From an uncultured Christensenella sp. (GTDB lineage: Bacteria > Bacillota > Clostridia > Christensenellales > UBA1242): DNA of 64,000 bases. The notes beneath the pieces are model-generated. The model ran no database searches, was not told where the DNA came from, and was given only the letters and a program-made list of their open reading frames with translations. How positions within the stretch are numbered: the stretch's first letter is position 1; each line of letters starts with the position of its first letter. The DNA lies in contig CAJUGX010000001.1 of the NCBI GenBank assembly GCA_910586385.1, forward strand, positions 124,264 to 188,263, given 5' to 3'. Both the position numbers and the translations under genes were made by a program. Below are positions 37,280 to 45,110 of this stretch, piece by piece.

Positions 37280-38416
37280 ATGGAAGAAAATAAAATAAGC
37301 AAAGCAAAAGGCCTTTCAATTACAATGATTATTCTTGCAATTGTGGTGGGCTTTGGATTTCTCATTGGACTGGCACAAGCTGCCGACAGAGACAAACTTT
37401 TTCAAGAAACAAATCCAGAAATGGAATTTTACTTCTTTGATGAAAATGGCAGATTCCTAACCTATTGGGATAACTATGAAAATTACAATGTTGAGGTTAA
37501 TATCCCAAAAACATATTCTTTGACATCAAAAAAAGTTGCAATGCACAGAGAAGCAACATCACAGAGCGACCTAACATCTTACGCTAAAAAACTTGGCATA
37601 GAAGATTACACGATAACTGACATTTCTGGCTATGTGCAAAATGGAAATTCTCAATATTATCGAACAAGATACAGAATTGATTTTGAATGGCGAAAAACAA
37701 TCACAGGAACTCAATACACCACAACAATCATTGGGCGAGATTTGTTTAGGAACACTTCGCGCTATCGTTCTTTTAATATCCCAAATACAGTTAAGACAGT
37801 TGAATGGTCCGCATTTTGTGGAACACATGGGCACACAGAAATAGTTTTTCCAGAAGGCGTTGAAAGTCTTGAAGGCGGAGTTTGCTTTGGCAATTCAAAC
37901 CTAAAAACAATCTCTCTGCCAAGCACTTTAAAATATATCGGAAGTCAAGCTTTTGAACAATGTCACAAAGTTGTCGAGCTTGTTTTGCCGGACAGCGTTG
38001 AAACAATCTCTTGGAGTAGTTTTAATAGAATGACAAAACTTGAAACTCTAACCCTTTCAGCAAATTTGCAAACAATTGCCAGCTATTCAATTTCATGGTG
38101 TTATAAACTTAAAACAGTAAATTTCAAAGAAGGAAACCGCACTATTGGTGAGAAAGCATTTGAAGATTGCACTGCTTTGGAAGAAGTCAATTTGCCAAGC
38201 ACTTTGACAACAATTAAATCAAAAGCATTTGACGGTTGCACGAGCCTAAATAAAGTGATTTTAAATGCTGCTTCTGTTGTAAAGATTGATAATGACGCTT
38301 TCCCAGAAAATGTTGAAAAGTTTTATGTGAAAGACGAGATTTATGAAGAATATTTGAACAGCGCTTATTGGACTGGATTGACAGACAAAATAGCAAAAAT
38401 TTCTGAAATGAATTGA
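37280..38416 (+). CDS. membrane-anchored BspA-type leucine-rich repeat protein
   Basis: This 378-residue protein has one N-terminal membrane helix (about 11-33) and then an exported domain. From about residue 170 come five or six LRR_5 (BspA-type) units of about 23 residues with the pattern L-x-x-I-x-x-x-A-F-x-x-C/M. Such repeats mediate binding to host or bacterial surfaces. The tail reads Ser-Glu-Met-Asn, the SEM ending plus one residue. It may be a recipient-contact or immunity-type surface protein of the ICE. Confidence 0.82.
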   Translation: MEENKISKAKGLSITMIILAIVVGFGFLIGLAQAADRDKLFQETNPEMEFYFFDENGRFLTYWDNYENYNVEVNIPKTYSLTSKKVAMHREATSQSDLTSYAKKLGIEDYTITDISGYVQNGNSQYYRTRYRIDFEWRKTITGTQYTTTIIGRDLFRNTSRYRSFNIPNTVKTVEWSAFCGTHGHTEIVFPEGVESLEGGVCFGNSNLKTISLPSTLKYIGSQAFEQCHKVVELVLPDSVETISWSSFNRMTKLETLTLSANLQTIASYSISWCYKLKTVNFKEGNRTIGEKAFEDCTALEEVNLPSTLTTIKSKAFDGCTSLNKVILNAASVVKIDNDAFPENVEKFYVKDEIYEEYLNSAYWTGLTDKIAKISEMN

Positions 38417-38425
38417 GGTGCAATA

Positions 38426-38737
38426 ATGACAGAAAAACAATACGATAAATTTAGAAACACTATTGATAAAGAGATCGAAGAATATAAACGCGAAGTTTGC
38501 AACAATGCCCCTATCCATGTTTATGAAAGATTTTATGAAATTCATGCTTACGAAGAAATTTATGATTTTCTTTGTCATGACGCTATAAATCATGACATTA
38601 AGGGCTTCCCTGCAAAAAATATTTTAGATCACTTTTATTGTCAATTTATGAAAACAGACTATGACTTAACGCAAGAAGATTTATATGATTTTTTGGAAGA
38701 AGAAACAAAGCTCTATAAATCTCAAAGCGAATTGTGA
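38426..38737 (+). CDS. hypothetical ICE protein, C-terminal SEL tail, paralogue of the 39103 gene
   Basis: This 103-residue acidic protein begins MTEK. Its layout (helix, then IYDFL...FPAKNIL, then DLYDFLEEE) aligns by eye with the protein encoded at 39103-39432, so the two are likely paralogues. It may belong to the DUF3848-like group. It ends Ser-Glu-Leu (AGC GAA TTG TGA), one base away from SEM. Confidence 0.68.
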   Translation: MTEKQYDKFRNTIDKEIEEYKREVCNNAPIHVYERFYEIHAYEEIYDFLCHDAINHDIKGFPAKNILDHFYCQFMKTDYDLTQEDLYDFLEEETKLYKSQSEL

Positions 38738-38744
38738 GGAACTT

Positions 38745-39101
38745 ATGAAACAAAAATATTTGATTAGAGGTGAACTCTATGATCCAATCCTATTTGGTGA
38801 TGAAGATTCCGATTGGGTTGGAGACGGTGAAGATCCAACTTGTGGCGACTGCGGTTGTCATGTTGGTGAACAACATTTGGACGGTTGTGATATTGAACGC
38901 TGCCCAAGATGTGGCGGACAAATGCTGTCTTGTGATTGCGGAACAAAATATATCATCAACGAAGAAGATATGAAAGATTTGCCACAAATCATTGAAGAAC
39001 AAAAGATTGTCAACGAAGGACTTGAAAGAGAAATACAAGCAATCATTGAAGCTCATGAAAAGAAAAAACAAGAACAGAAAGATGATAATTCGGAGATGTG
39101 A
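38745..39101 (+). CDS. zinc-ribbon-containing ICE protein, C-terminal SEM tail
   Basis: This 118-residue protein has three Cys clusters, CGDCGCH, CPRCGGQ and CDCG (about residues 30-66), suggesting one or two zinc-binding ribbons, then an acidic coiled coil. GAGGAAC precedes ATG 38745; the longer frame upstream overlaps the previous gene and is less likely. It ends Ser-Glu-Met (TCG GAG ATG TGA). Function unknown. Confidence 0.72.
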   Translation: MKQKYLIRGELYDPILFGDEDSDWVGDGEDPTCGDCGCHVGEQHLDGCDIERCPRCGGQMLSCDCGTKYIINEEDMKDLPQIIEEQKIVNEGLEREIQAIIEAHEKKKQEQKDDNSEM

Positions 39102-39102
39102 A

Positions 39103-39432
39103 ATGACTGAAAAAGAAGATTTTAAATTGACGTCTTTGATTTTAAGAGAAATTGACGATTTTGAGAGAGAAATGCTTGGTAAAGACAGCGAATATCTTTT
39201 TGAAAATGCAAGAGAAATTTATGCAACAAAATTTATCGGTGATTGTCTGGTTGATTATAACTTTCTAAAAGATAAGGACTATAACCTTTTCCCAAAAGAA
39301 AATGTATTGCGTTCTATCACAGAATTATATTTGAGATTTCATGACGAGATTTCAGAAAGTGATTTGTCAGATATGTTTACAGAATACGAAACTCAATTGA
39401 AGAAGATTGCAAATTGTGGAAGTGAGATGTAA
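39103..39432 (+). CDS. hypothetical ICE protein, C-terminal SEM tail, paralogue of the 38426 gene
   Basis: This 109-residue acidic protein has the same plan as the 38426-38737 product. It starts two bases after the previous stop, with GGAG at 39092 inside the SEM codons of the previous gene. It ends Ser-Glu-Met (AGT GAG ATG TAA), using a Ser codon family different from that of its neighbour. Confidence 0.68.
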   Translation: MTEKEDFKLTSLILREIDDFEREMLGKDSEYLFENAREIYATKFIGDCLVDYNFLKDKDYNLFPKENVLRSITELYLRFHDEISESDLSDMFTEYETQLKKIANCGSEM

Positions 39433-39434
39433 AC

Positions 39435-40394
39435 ATGGAACAATATGAAATTGATTATATTAAGTCCAACTTGCAATCCTATCTTGAAACAAAAGGAATT
39501 AGAACAGACAAATTTTTCACTTGCATAAATCCAGAACATTCAGATCAACACCCGTCTATGAAATACTTTGATGACTACAAAATTCACTGTTTTGGTTGTG
39601 GCGCAACCTATGATTTGTTTGGTGCAATTGCAGCAATAGAACATTTGGATCGTAAAGAAGCATTTAAAAAAGCAATTGATTATTATGAGAGAAGGACACT
39701 GACACCAGATACAATTATTAAGCAAAAAACAGTAAAAAATGAACAAAAACCTGCAAAAAACTATGAAAAAGCATATAAATACTGGCAAAATGCTTTAAAA
39801 GACAATTTTGAAGCACAAGAATATTTGCTTTCTCGTGGTATTGATTTGGCGACTGCAAACCGTTTTGGATTAGGCTTTAATAGCTTTTATTTTGAGAAAA
39901 CAAATACAAGACTTAATGCGATCACAATCCCCCTTTCAAAAAATTGTTTTTCTGCAAGAAATATAAATCCAAATGAAGAAATGAGATATTACAAAACAAA
40001 AGACAGTGATGTTGATATTTTCAATAAGCAAGCGATGACAAACAAGCAACCTATTTGTGCAATAACCGAAGGCGAATTTGATTGTTTAAGTTTTGAAACT
40101 TTAAATGTTAATTGTGTTGGGCTTGGAAGTGCCAACAATGTAAATCTTTTCATTGAAAGTGAGAAAGACAAAAATAAAACTTTTATTATCGCGCTTGACA
40201 ATGATGAAGCAGGACAAAAATGGGCACAGAAATTGAAAGAGTATTTCAAAGAAAACAAAATCAAATTTGCAGAGTTTGACAATTGCGGATACAAAGATCC
40301 AAACGAAGCGTTAGTCAAAGATAAAAGTGCTTTTTCAAAAAGCATTTTTTCTTTAATCAAAAAACTTGAAAAACAAAACAATGCTGAAATGTGA
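39435..40394 (+). CDS. DnaG-type primase with CHC2 zinc finger and TOPRIM domain, C-terminal AEM tail
   Basis: This 319-residue protein has an N-terminal CHC2-type finger (C...PEHSDQHPSM...HCFGCG, about 26-56) that binds DNA, and a C-terminal TOPRIM domain with ITEGEFDCLS (about 210) and ALDNDEAGQKW (about 252). The layout is that of mobile-element primases. It would prime the complementary strand after transfer. It ends Ala-Glu-Met (GCT GAA ATG TGA) and its stop region carries the ribosome site of the next gene. Confidence 0.88.
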   Translation: MEQYEIDYIKSNLQSYLETKGIRTDKFFTCINPEHSDQHPSMKYFDDYKIHCFGCGATYDLFGAIAAIEHLDRKEAFKKAIDYYERRTLTPDTIIKQKTVKNEQKPAKNYEKAYKYWQNALKDNFEAQEYLLSRGIDLATANRFGLGFNSFYFEKTNTRLNAITIPLSKNCFSARNINPNEEMRYYKTKDSDVDIFNKQAMTNKQPICAITEGEFDCLSFETLNVNCVGLGSANNVNLFIESEKDKNKTFIIALDNDEAGQKWAQKLKEYFKENKIKFAEFDNCGYKDPNEALVKDKSAFSKSIFSLIKKLEKQNNAEM

Positions 40395-40405
40395 GGAGAA
40401 ATAAA

Positions 40406-40807
40406 ATGAGCAACTTAGACGAATATATTGACTATAACTTTTATTCTTCAACAACGAGAACTCCCGAATATATCTCGTTTGAGAGAAAGTATAGAAACTA
40501 TATCAAAAAACATTTGCCAGAGAACTATTCAATACACAAGTTTAATAACAACCACTTTGAATTTAGTTGTGTGATAAAGACAAACAATGAAAAATTCCTT
40601 TATATGTCAATCCCTGATGTTAGATATTTTCCTAACGAGTGGAGAAATAACATTTTGATAAGAACTATGGCACACGATCATGATTGGACTGCTGGTAGCA
40701 ACAACCGCACTGATTTAGATCATTTCACAGAAGATATAAAAGAACTAAATGAAAGAGGATATGTTAGTTTTCACTCACGAAAACAAACACATGACTACGA
40801 AATGTAA
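40406..40807 (+). CDS. hypothetical ICE protein, C-terminal YEM tail
   Basis: This 133-residue protein, with an aromatic-rich N-terminus and a His/Asp-rich middle (MAHDHDWT), has no recognised family. GAGGAG fits ATG 40406; GTG 40391 is in frame but sits in the previous gene's last codons. It ends Tyr-Glu-Met (TAC GAA ATG TAA). Confidence 0.65.
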   Translation: MSNLDEYIDYNFYSSTTRTPEYISFERKYRNYIKKHLPENYSIHKFNNNHFEFSCVIKTNNEKFLYMSIPDVRYFPNEWRNNILIRTMAHDHDWTAGSNNRTDLDHFTEDIKELNERGYVSFHSRKQTHDYEM

Positions 40808-40822
40808 AAAAGGAAGAAAACT

Positions 40823-41929
40823 ATGCAACAATCAATTTTTGATTTGTTGGGTAGCGAAGGCGAAAGATTTAAGGCAAAAGAAAGCACTGATTGGAATTGG
40901 AGTTTCAAAGATTATCCACAAAGCAACGGACTGAAAGTATTTAGTTGTTTTGCTTGTGGTGGTGGCAGCACAATGGGATATAAACTTGCAGGCTTTGATG
41001 TTGTTGGCTGTTTGGAAATTGATAAACGCATGAATGACCTTTATGTGAAAAATCATAATCCTAAGCATAACTTTGTCATGGATATACGAGATTTTAATAA
41101 TATCCCAAACAATGAATTGCCACAAGAACTCTTTGAACTTGACATCTTGGACGGAAGTCCACCATGCACAACATTCTCTATGGCAGGAAAACGAGAAAAA
41201 ACTTGGGGAAAGAAAAAGAAATTTCGTGAAGGACAAAAAGAACAGACTCTTGACGATTTGGCTTTTGTCTTTATTGAAACAGTAAACAAACTTCGCCCCA
41301 AGTTTGTTGTCATGGAAAATGTTGAAGGGCTTATGAACGGAAATGCTTGGAAGTATGTGCAAAACATATACAAGCACTTTCACGATATTGGCTACAAAGT
41401 AAAACACTGGCTTTTAAAAGGCGAACACATGGGGATCCCCCAGAAGCGCCACAGAGTGTTTTTTGTAGCCACCAGACTTGATTTGGACCTTGATAAGCTC
41501 AACATGACATTCAACTATAAACCAATCCCTTTCGGGCAAATAAAGGCCGATTATGGCTCAAATATGCCTTTATATGACACTTTGCAGAAACTTGTAGTCC
41601 ATGCAAAATATGGTGATCGAAATTTACAGAACGCTTGCTTAAAAACACGAGGCAAGAGCTCTTTTTTTAATTACTGTTTTGTGTATGATGAACAAGTCTC
41701 CCCAACAATAACCGCCCACTGCAATAATATTCGGTGGGATACAAAAACCTTTTTGTCAAAACAAGACATTGTTTCAATCTCAACCTTTCCACAAGACTAT
41801 AATTTTTTAAGCAAAAGTTTAGACCATGTTTCCTATGTGTGCGGAATGAGTGTTCCGCCCGTCATGATTAAAAGAGTTGCTGAAAGAATTTATCAACTTT
41901 TGAGAGGTGAAAATGAGCGAACTATCTGA
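40823..41929 (+). CDS. DNA (cytosine-5) methyltransferase
   Basis: This 368-residue C5 methylase has motif I FACGGGSTMGYKLAGFD (about 38-54), motif IV GSPPCTTFSMAG with the catalytic Cys (about 111), motif VI VMENVEGL (about 164), motif VIII QKRHRVFFVA (about 205), and the closing motifs IX-X. No restriction enzyme lies next to it, so it is an orphan methylase, likely protecting the ICE against restriction on entry or acting in regulation. It lacks the E-M tail. Target sequence is not readable. Confidence 0.93.
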   Translation: MQQSIFDLLGSEGERFKAKESTDWNWSFKDYPQSNGLKVFSCFACGGGSTMGYKLAGFDVVGCLEIDKRMNDLYVKNHNPKHNFVMDIRDFNNIPNNELPQELFELDILDGSPPCTTFSMAGKREKTWGKKKKFREGQKEQTLDDLAFVFIETVNKLRPKFVVMENVEGLMNGNAWKYVQNIYKHFHDIGYKVKHWLLKGEHMGIPQKRHRVFFVATRLDLDLDKLNMTFNYKPIPFGQIKADYGSNMPLYDTLQKLVVHAKYGDRNLQNACLKTRGKSSFFNYCFVYDEQVSPTITAHCNNIRWDTKTFLSKQDIVSISTFPQDYNFLSKSLDHVSYVCGMSVPPVMIKRVAERIYQLLRGENERTI

Positions 41930-42308
41930 CAAAAGAAACTTAATACGAAAACTAAAAGAAATAAAAGAAAATCTCTCTTACGATTATCAAAAAAACTATT
42001 CAGACATCTGGGACACTTGTGCCGACTTTGAAAACGAATATGGTGGCATTTATTTGTGCGACCATATCCACGATTTTGGCTTACTTGATGAAGATGATAC
42101 GCAATATTGGCTTGAACAAAATAACAACGATCTTGACAGACTGCGTTATTTCATTGGCGACACTTATTCGTCTGATATGTATAGGCTAAACGCCTATGGC
42201 AATTTAGAAAATATTGGCATTGAAGATTTTAAAGATTTGTGCGATGAACTGATTGATGTTGTAAGAGATGACTTAAAGAGTTTGAAATTAGCAGAAAATG
42301 TGAGGTAA
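41913..42308 (+). CDS. hypothetical acidic ICE protein
   Basis: This 131-residue acidic protein has no recognised family. GAGAGGTG precedes ATG 41913, which overlaps the methylase gene by 17 bases. The end is notable: it reads GCA GAA AAT GTG AGG TAA (AENVR). Removing one A would give GCA GAA ATG TGA GG, the AEM-stop ending plus ribosome site of its neighbours. This suggests a recent 1-base slip at the end of the gene. Confidence 0.65.
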   Translation: MSELSDKRNLIRKLKEIKENLSYDYQKNYSDIWDTCADFENEYGGIYLCDHIHDFGLLDEDDTQYWLEQNNNDLDRLRYFIGDTYSSDMYRLNAYGNLENIGIEDFKDLCDELIDVVRDDLKSLKLAENVR

Positions 42309-42310
42309 AT

Positions 42311-42988
42311 ATGGAAAATGAATTTGTAGAACAATATGACGAAAATCAAATTAGACAATTTTTTAAGGCTTGCGAAGGCCACAAATATGAGTGCTTTTAT
42401 AAAATGATATTTGCTTACAGACTTTCAAGATTGGAACTTATGAACATGAAATGGAGTGATATTGATTTTGTTAAAAATACAATCACTATACATCATATTT
42501 CACGAAATGGTGTAGATGATTATCATGCTTATTACACTCATTTGAAAAGAGATGAAGAATTTGCACGCACTTATCCCCTTTTGCCACACATTAAAGATTT
42601 GCTGATAAATGAGCAACAAAAACAACTCCAAAACTCTATAAGCTGCACTGACTACGATTTCAGCAATAGAGATTATCTTTGTGTAAGAGAAAATGGCAAA
42701 ATGATGAACGCCAGAACACTGAGCAGAAACATCAAATATATCACAAGAGATCACAATCTTCCAGAGTGTTTAATTACAGGAATTAAAGACAGCGCAAGTG
42801 AATATCTTTTTGTTCGTGCTGAAAATGCCAACCTTTTCAGATGTTGGACAAGATTTGATTTCAATATTAGACGTATGAACATTTATGGAGATTATAATCT
42901 TCGCAGAAATCAAAAATGGCAAAAACTATTAAATAGCATGATTGATCAATCCTCATCAAGACAGAGAACAGAACAAAGTGAAATGTGA
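42311..42988 (+). CDS. tyrosine-recombinase-like protein without catalytic residues, C-terminal SEM tail
   Basis: This 225-residue protein resembles the first half of an integrase catalytic domain: MIFAYRLSRLELMNMKWSDIDF aligns with the box I region of the true integrase downstream (AAFYGFRRSELLGLKWKSIDF), then PLLPHIKDLL matches PLLPKIEELL. The box I Arg position holds Ser (RLSRLE against GFRRSE), and no H-x-x-R or catalytic Tyr box is seen. It is probably a catalytically dead relative that modulates recombination. It ends Ser-Glu-Met (AGT GAA ATG TGA). Confidence 0.68.
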   Translation: MENEFVEQYDENQIRQFFKACEGHKYECFYKMIFAYRLSRLELMNMKWSDIDFVKNTITIHHISRNGVDDYHAYYTHLKRDEEFARTYPLLPHIKDLLINEQQKQLQNSISCTDYDFSNRDYLCVRENGKMMNARTLSRNIKYITRDHNLPECLITGIKDSASEYLFVRAENANLFRCWTRFDFNIRRMNIYGDYNLRRNQKWQKLLNSMIDQSSSRQRTEQSEM

Positions 42989-42996
42989 GGTTAGAA

Positions 42997-43209
42997 ATGA
43001 ACAGACTTTTGGAACTTTCAGCAGTCATGTTTAAGGAATATCCAGACTGCGTGAATATGAAACAATTACAAGAAATGCTTGGAATAAAACGAACGAAAAC
43101 TTATGAATTACTACAAAATGGCGAAATTAAAGCAAAAAAGATAGGCAAAGACTACAAGATACCTAAGTATAATGTGCTTGCCTATCTTTTTAATGAGGAA
43201 CAATTATGA
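42997..43209 (+). CDS. excisionase-like HTH_17 DNA-binding protein
   Basis: This 70-residue protein has the MerR-like/Xis winged-helix pattern: MKQLQEMLGIKRTKTYELLQNGEIKAKKIGKDYKI. It lies between the dead recombinase and the integrase and overlaps the integrase start by 4 bp (ATGA), the usual xis-int order. It would bend the attachment DNA and set the direction toward excision. TGAGGT precedes ATG 42997. Confidence 0.85.
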   Translation: MNRLLELSAVMFKEYPDCVNMKQLQEMLGIKRTKTYELLQNGEIKAKKIGKDYKIPKYNVLAYLFNEEQL

Positions 43210-44483
43210 CAGGTAAAACGGAAGTTATCAATGGAATCTACTATTTGACAATTTACTACAAAGACTCTCTCAACCGCCACAGAAGAACAAGAATTAAAAC
43301 TGACTTGCCAGAACGCGGAAATAAGAAAGCTGCTGAAAAACTCTTGAAAGAAAAACTGGAAAACTTTGATATTGCAGAATACGAAAGTGTTTCAGATGAA
43401 AGAATAGTTAATAAAAATATAATCTTTATTGATTATATTGAACAATATGTTTTAGATAAGAAGAAAGAGTTAAGTCCAGCAGCATATTATTCTTACGAAA
43501 ACCGCGTGAAAACCATAAAAGAATATTTTGGAAATAAATTGTTGTTGAAAGATGTGACCTATCATCATATTGAAGATTTCTATGATTATCTTAGAAATGA
43601 ACGCGGAAACACTAACACAACAATAAAACATTATGCTGTCATTTTATCGCCAGCATTACGAAAAGCATATAGAGATGACTTGATCCCCAAAAATCCCTAC
43701 GAATTTATGCCAAAACTTAAAAGAGAAAAACACAAAACAGAGTTTTATAACAAAGAAGAGTTAGAAACTCTTTTTTCTTTTACTGATAAAACCCGATTGG
43801 GACTTATTGTCCGAGTGGCTGCTTTTTATGGATTTAGGCGAAGTGAATTGTTGGGATTAAAATGGAAGTCTATTGATTTCAAAAAGAAAATCATAACTGT
43901 TGAAAACAAAATCATAAGAATAAACGGACAACTTTATCAGTCTGAAAAACTTAAAACAGACGCAAGTTTAAGATCTTTGCCATTATTGCCCAAAATTGAA
44001 GAATTGCTTTTAAAACGCAAAGAAGAAATTGAATGCAATAAAAAGCTCTATGGCAAATCTTATATCCACAACTTTGATGAATATGTTTTTGTTGACGATT
44101 ACGGAGACATTATCTTCCCCGATTGGGTATCAAATAATTTCAGATTGTTGTTAAAGAGAAACAATCTTAAACACATTCGCTTTCACGACTTGCGACATAG
44201 CTGCGCCAGCCTTTTGCTTGCAAATAATGTGCCGATGAAGAATATCCAAGAATGGCTTGGACACGCCAATTACAGCACAACTGCCGATGTCTATTCTCAC
44301 TTGGACTTTTCATCTAAAATCAGATCTGGGGATATTATTGGAACACAACTTTCAGAATATGATTATAAAGACGCTTTAAGCAAGAAAGATTTGGAACTTG
44401 AAATAAAGAGATTAAACCGCTTGCTTGAAGAAAAACAAGCACTTTTAAACAAGAAAAAAATTGCCGACAGCGGAATGGGATAA
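43206..44483 (+). CDS. int: tyrosine-recombinase integrase of the ICE
   Basis: This 425-residue integrase has an N-terminal arm-binding domain, a SAM-like core-binding domain (about 75-165), and a catalytic domain with box I Arg in YGFRRSELLGLKW (about 210), H-x-x-R in HDLRHSCASLL (about 327), and LGHANYSTTADVYSHL with the Tyr nucleophile (about 363). It resembles Tn916/phage-type Firmicutes integrases. It is the last gene of the element, pointing at a tRNA-Arg 3' end 300 bases away, which marks the attachment site. Confidence 0.93.
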   Translation: MTGKTEVINGIYYLTIYYKDSLNRHRRTRIKTDLPERGNKKAAEKLLKEKLENFDIAEYESVSDERIVNKNIIFIDYIEQYVLDKKKELSPAAYYSYENRVKTIKEYFGNKLLLKDVTYHHIEDFYDYLRNERGNTNTTIKHYAVILSPALRKAYRDDLIPKNPYEFMPKLKREKHKTEFYNKEELETLFSFTDKTRLGLIVRVAAFYGFRRSELLGLKWKSIDFKKKIITVENKIIRINGQLYQSEKLKTDASLRSLPLLPKIEELLLKRKEEIECNKKLYGKSYIHNFDEYVFVDDYGDIIFPDWVSNNFRLLLKRNNLKHIRFHDLRHSCASLLLANNVPMKNIQEWLGHANYSTTADVYSHLDFSSKIRSGDIIGTQLSEYDYKDALSKKDLELEIKRLNRLLEEKQALLNKKKIADSGMG

Positions 44484-44574
44484 CGCCAATTTGCAAAAAT
44501 CTTGCAAAAATAACACCATACGATACAATACGAAATTGTCCGAAATTAAACGGAATTAAGCCACTTTTTTGCAG

Positions 44575-44607
44575 AAATTCGTCACAAATTCGTCACAAAT
44601 TCGTCAC
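44575..44607 (+). repeat. three tandem 11-bp repeats next to the integrase gene
   Basis: AAATTCGTCAC occurs three times head to tail, about one helical turn each. Upstream at 44530-44558 three looser CGAAATT/CGGAATT copies occur. Such repeats between int and the tRNA are likely arm-type integrase or Xis binding sites. The rest of the gap to the tRNA terminator has GAACCCC/GGGGTTC pairings. Confidence 0.7.
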
Positions 44608-44723
44608 AAAGCCCACTTTTGCTTGCTTTTTTCAGAAAAAATCGTTAAATTTGGCTATCAAAAATCGAACCCCCTCACTAAAAAATTTTGCGTTAAGGGG
44701 TTCGAGTGGGGGTTCGAGAGAGA

Positions 44724-44755
44724 TAAAAAATGTAGCGATTGTCAAAATCGCTACA
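44724..44755 (-). terminator. terminator of the tRNA-Arg transcript
   Basis: TGTAGCGATT and AATCGCTACA pair with a 5-base loop. On the minus strand the stem is followed by T6, downstream of the tRNA. Confidence 0.75.
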
Positions 44756-44781
44756 TGTCCCTAAAATAAAGGGATTTAAGG

Positions 44782-44856
44782 TGGTGCTCCCGTCAGGATT
44801 TGAACCCGAGACCTTCGTTCCGAAGACGAATGTGATATCCATTTCACTACGGGAGC
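44782..44856 (-). tRNA. tRNA-Arg (anticodon UCG)
   Basis: A full cloverleaf is seen on the minus strand: acceptor GCTCCCG/CGGGAGC, D arm GTGA..TCAC, anticodon stem TTCGT/ACGAA with loop CTTCGGA (anticodon UCG, reads CGA), and T stem TCGGG/CCTGA with loop TTCAAAT. The discriminator is A and the CCA end is encoded. Its 3' end faces the ICE integrase, so it is the probable attachment site; the matching direct repeat is not in the window. Confidence 0.93.
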
Positions 44857-44887
44857 ATATTAAATTTTCGGAATTTTTGAAAAGGGA

Positions 44888-44949
44888 GCTCTCAAACCCC
44901 CGCACAGTCTCTCCGAAGACCATTGTGCTATCCATTACACCACGAGAGC
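44888..44949 (-). pseudogene. tRNA-Arg relic lacking the T arm
   Basis: This 62-base stretch keeps a complete acceptor stem (GCTCTCG/TGAGAGC), a D arm (GTGT..GCAC) and the same anticodon loop CTTCGGA. The 3' anticodon strand no longer pairs (ATGGT against GAGAC), and the T arm is reduced to GGGGGTT. It lies just upstream of the intact tRNA-Arg on the same transcript. I read it as a decayed tandem copy rather than a working armless tRNA. Confidence 0.7.
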
Positions 44950-44965
44950 ATTTTGACTTGCTTTC

Positions 44966-44994
44966 ATTTTAACATTGCCAAGCCTTAAAGTCAA
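44966..44994 (-). promoter_or_regulatory. promoter of the tRNA-Arg unit
   Basis: On the minus strand TTGACT (44989-44994) and TAAAAT (44966-44971) are spaced by 17 bp. Transcription would pass through the relic first and then the intact tRNA. Confidence 0.75.
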
Positions 44995-45110
44995 ATTGAA
45001 AGGACATGTTGTCCAAATCTCTTCCCTATTATATATATTTGAAGAAAAAGTGTCGTTTGCTTGATTTTTTTGCGTTTTAATACTAAAATAAAGTTGATTA
45101 GGAGTTTTAT

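Noticed and set aside
44575..44607. CRISPR array
   Set aside because: Three 11-bp head-to-tail copies without spacers are not CRISPR; no cas genes are present in the window.
44569..44972. Short ORFs over the tRNA-Arg region
   Set aside because: They lie across the tRNA, its relic and its terminator on one strand or the other and have no ribosome sites.
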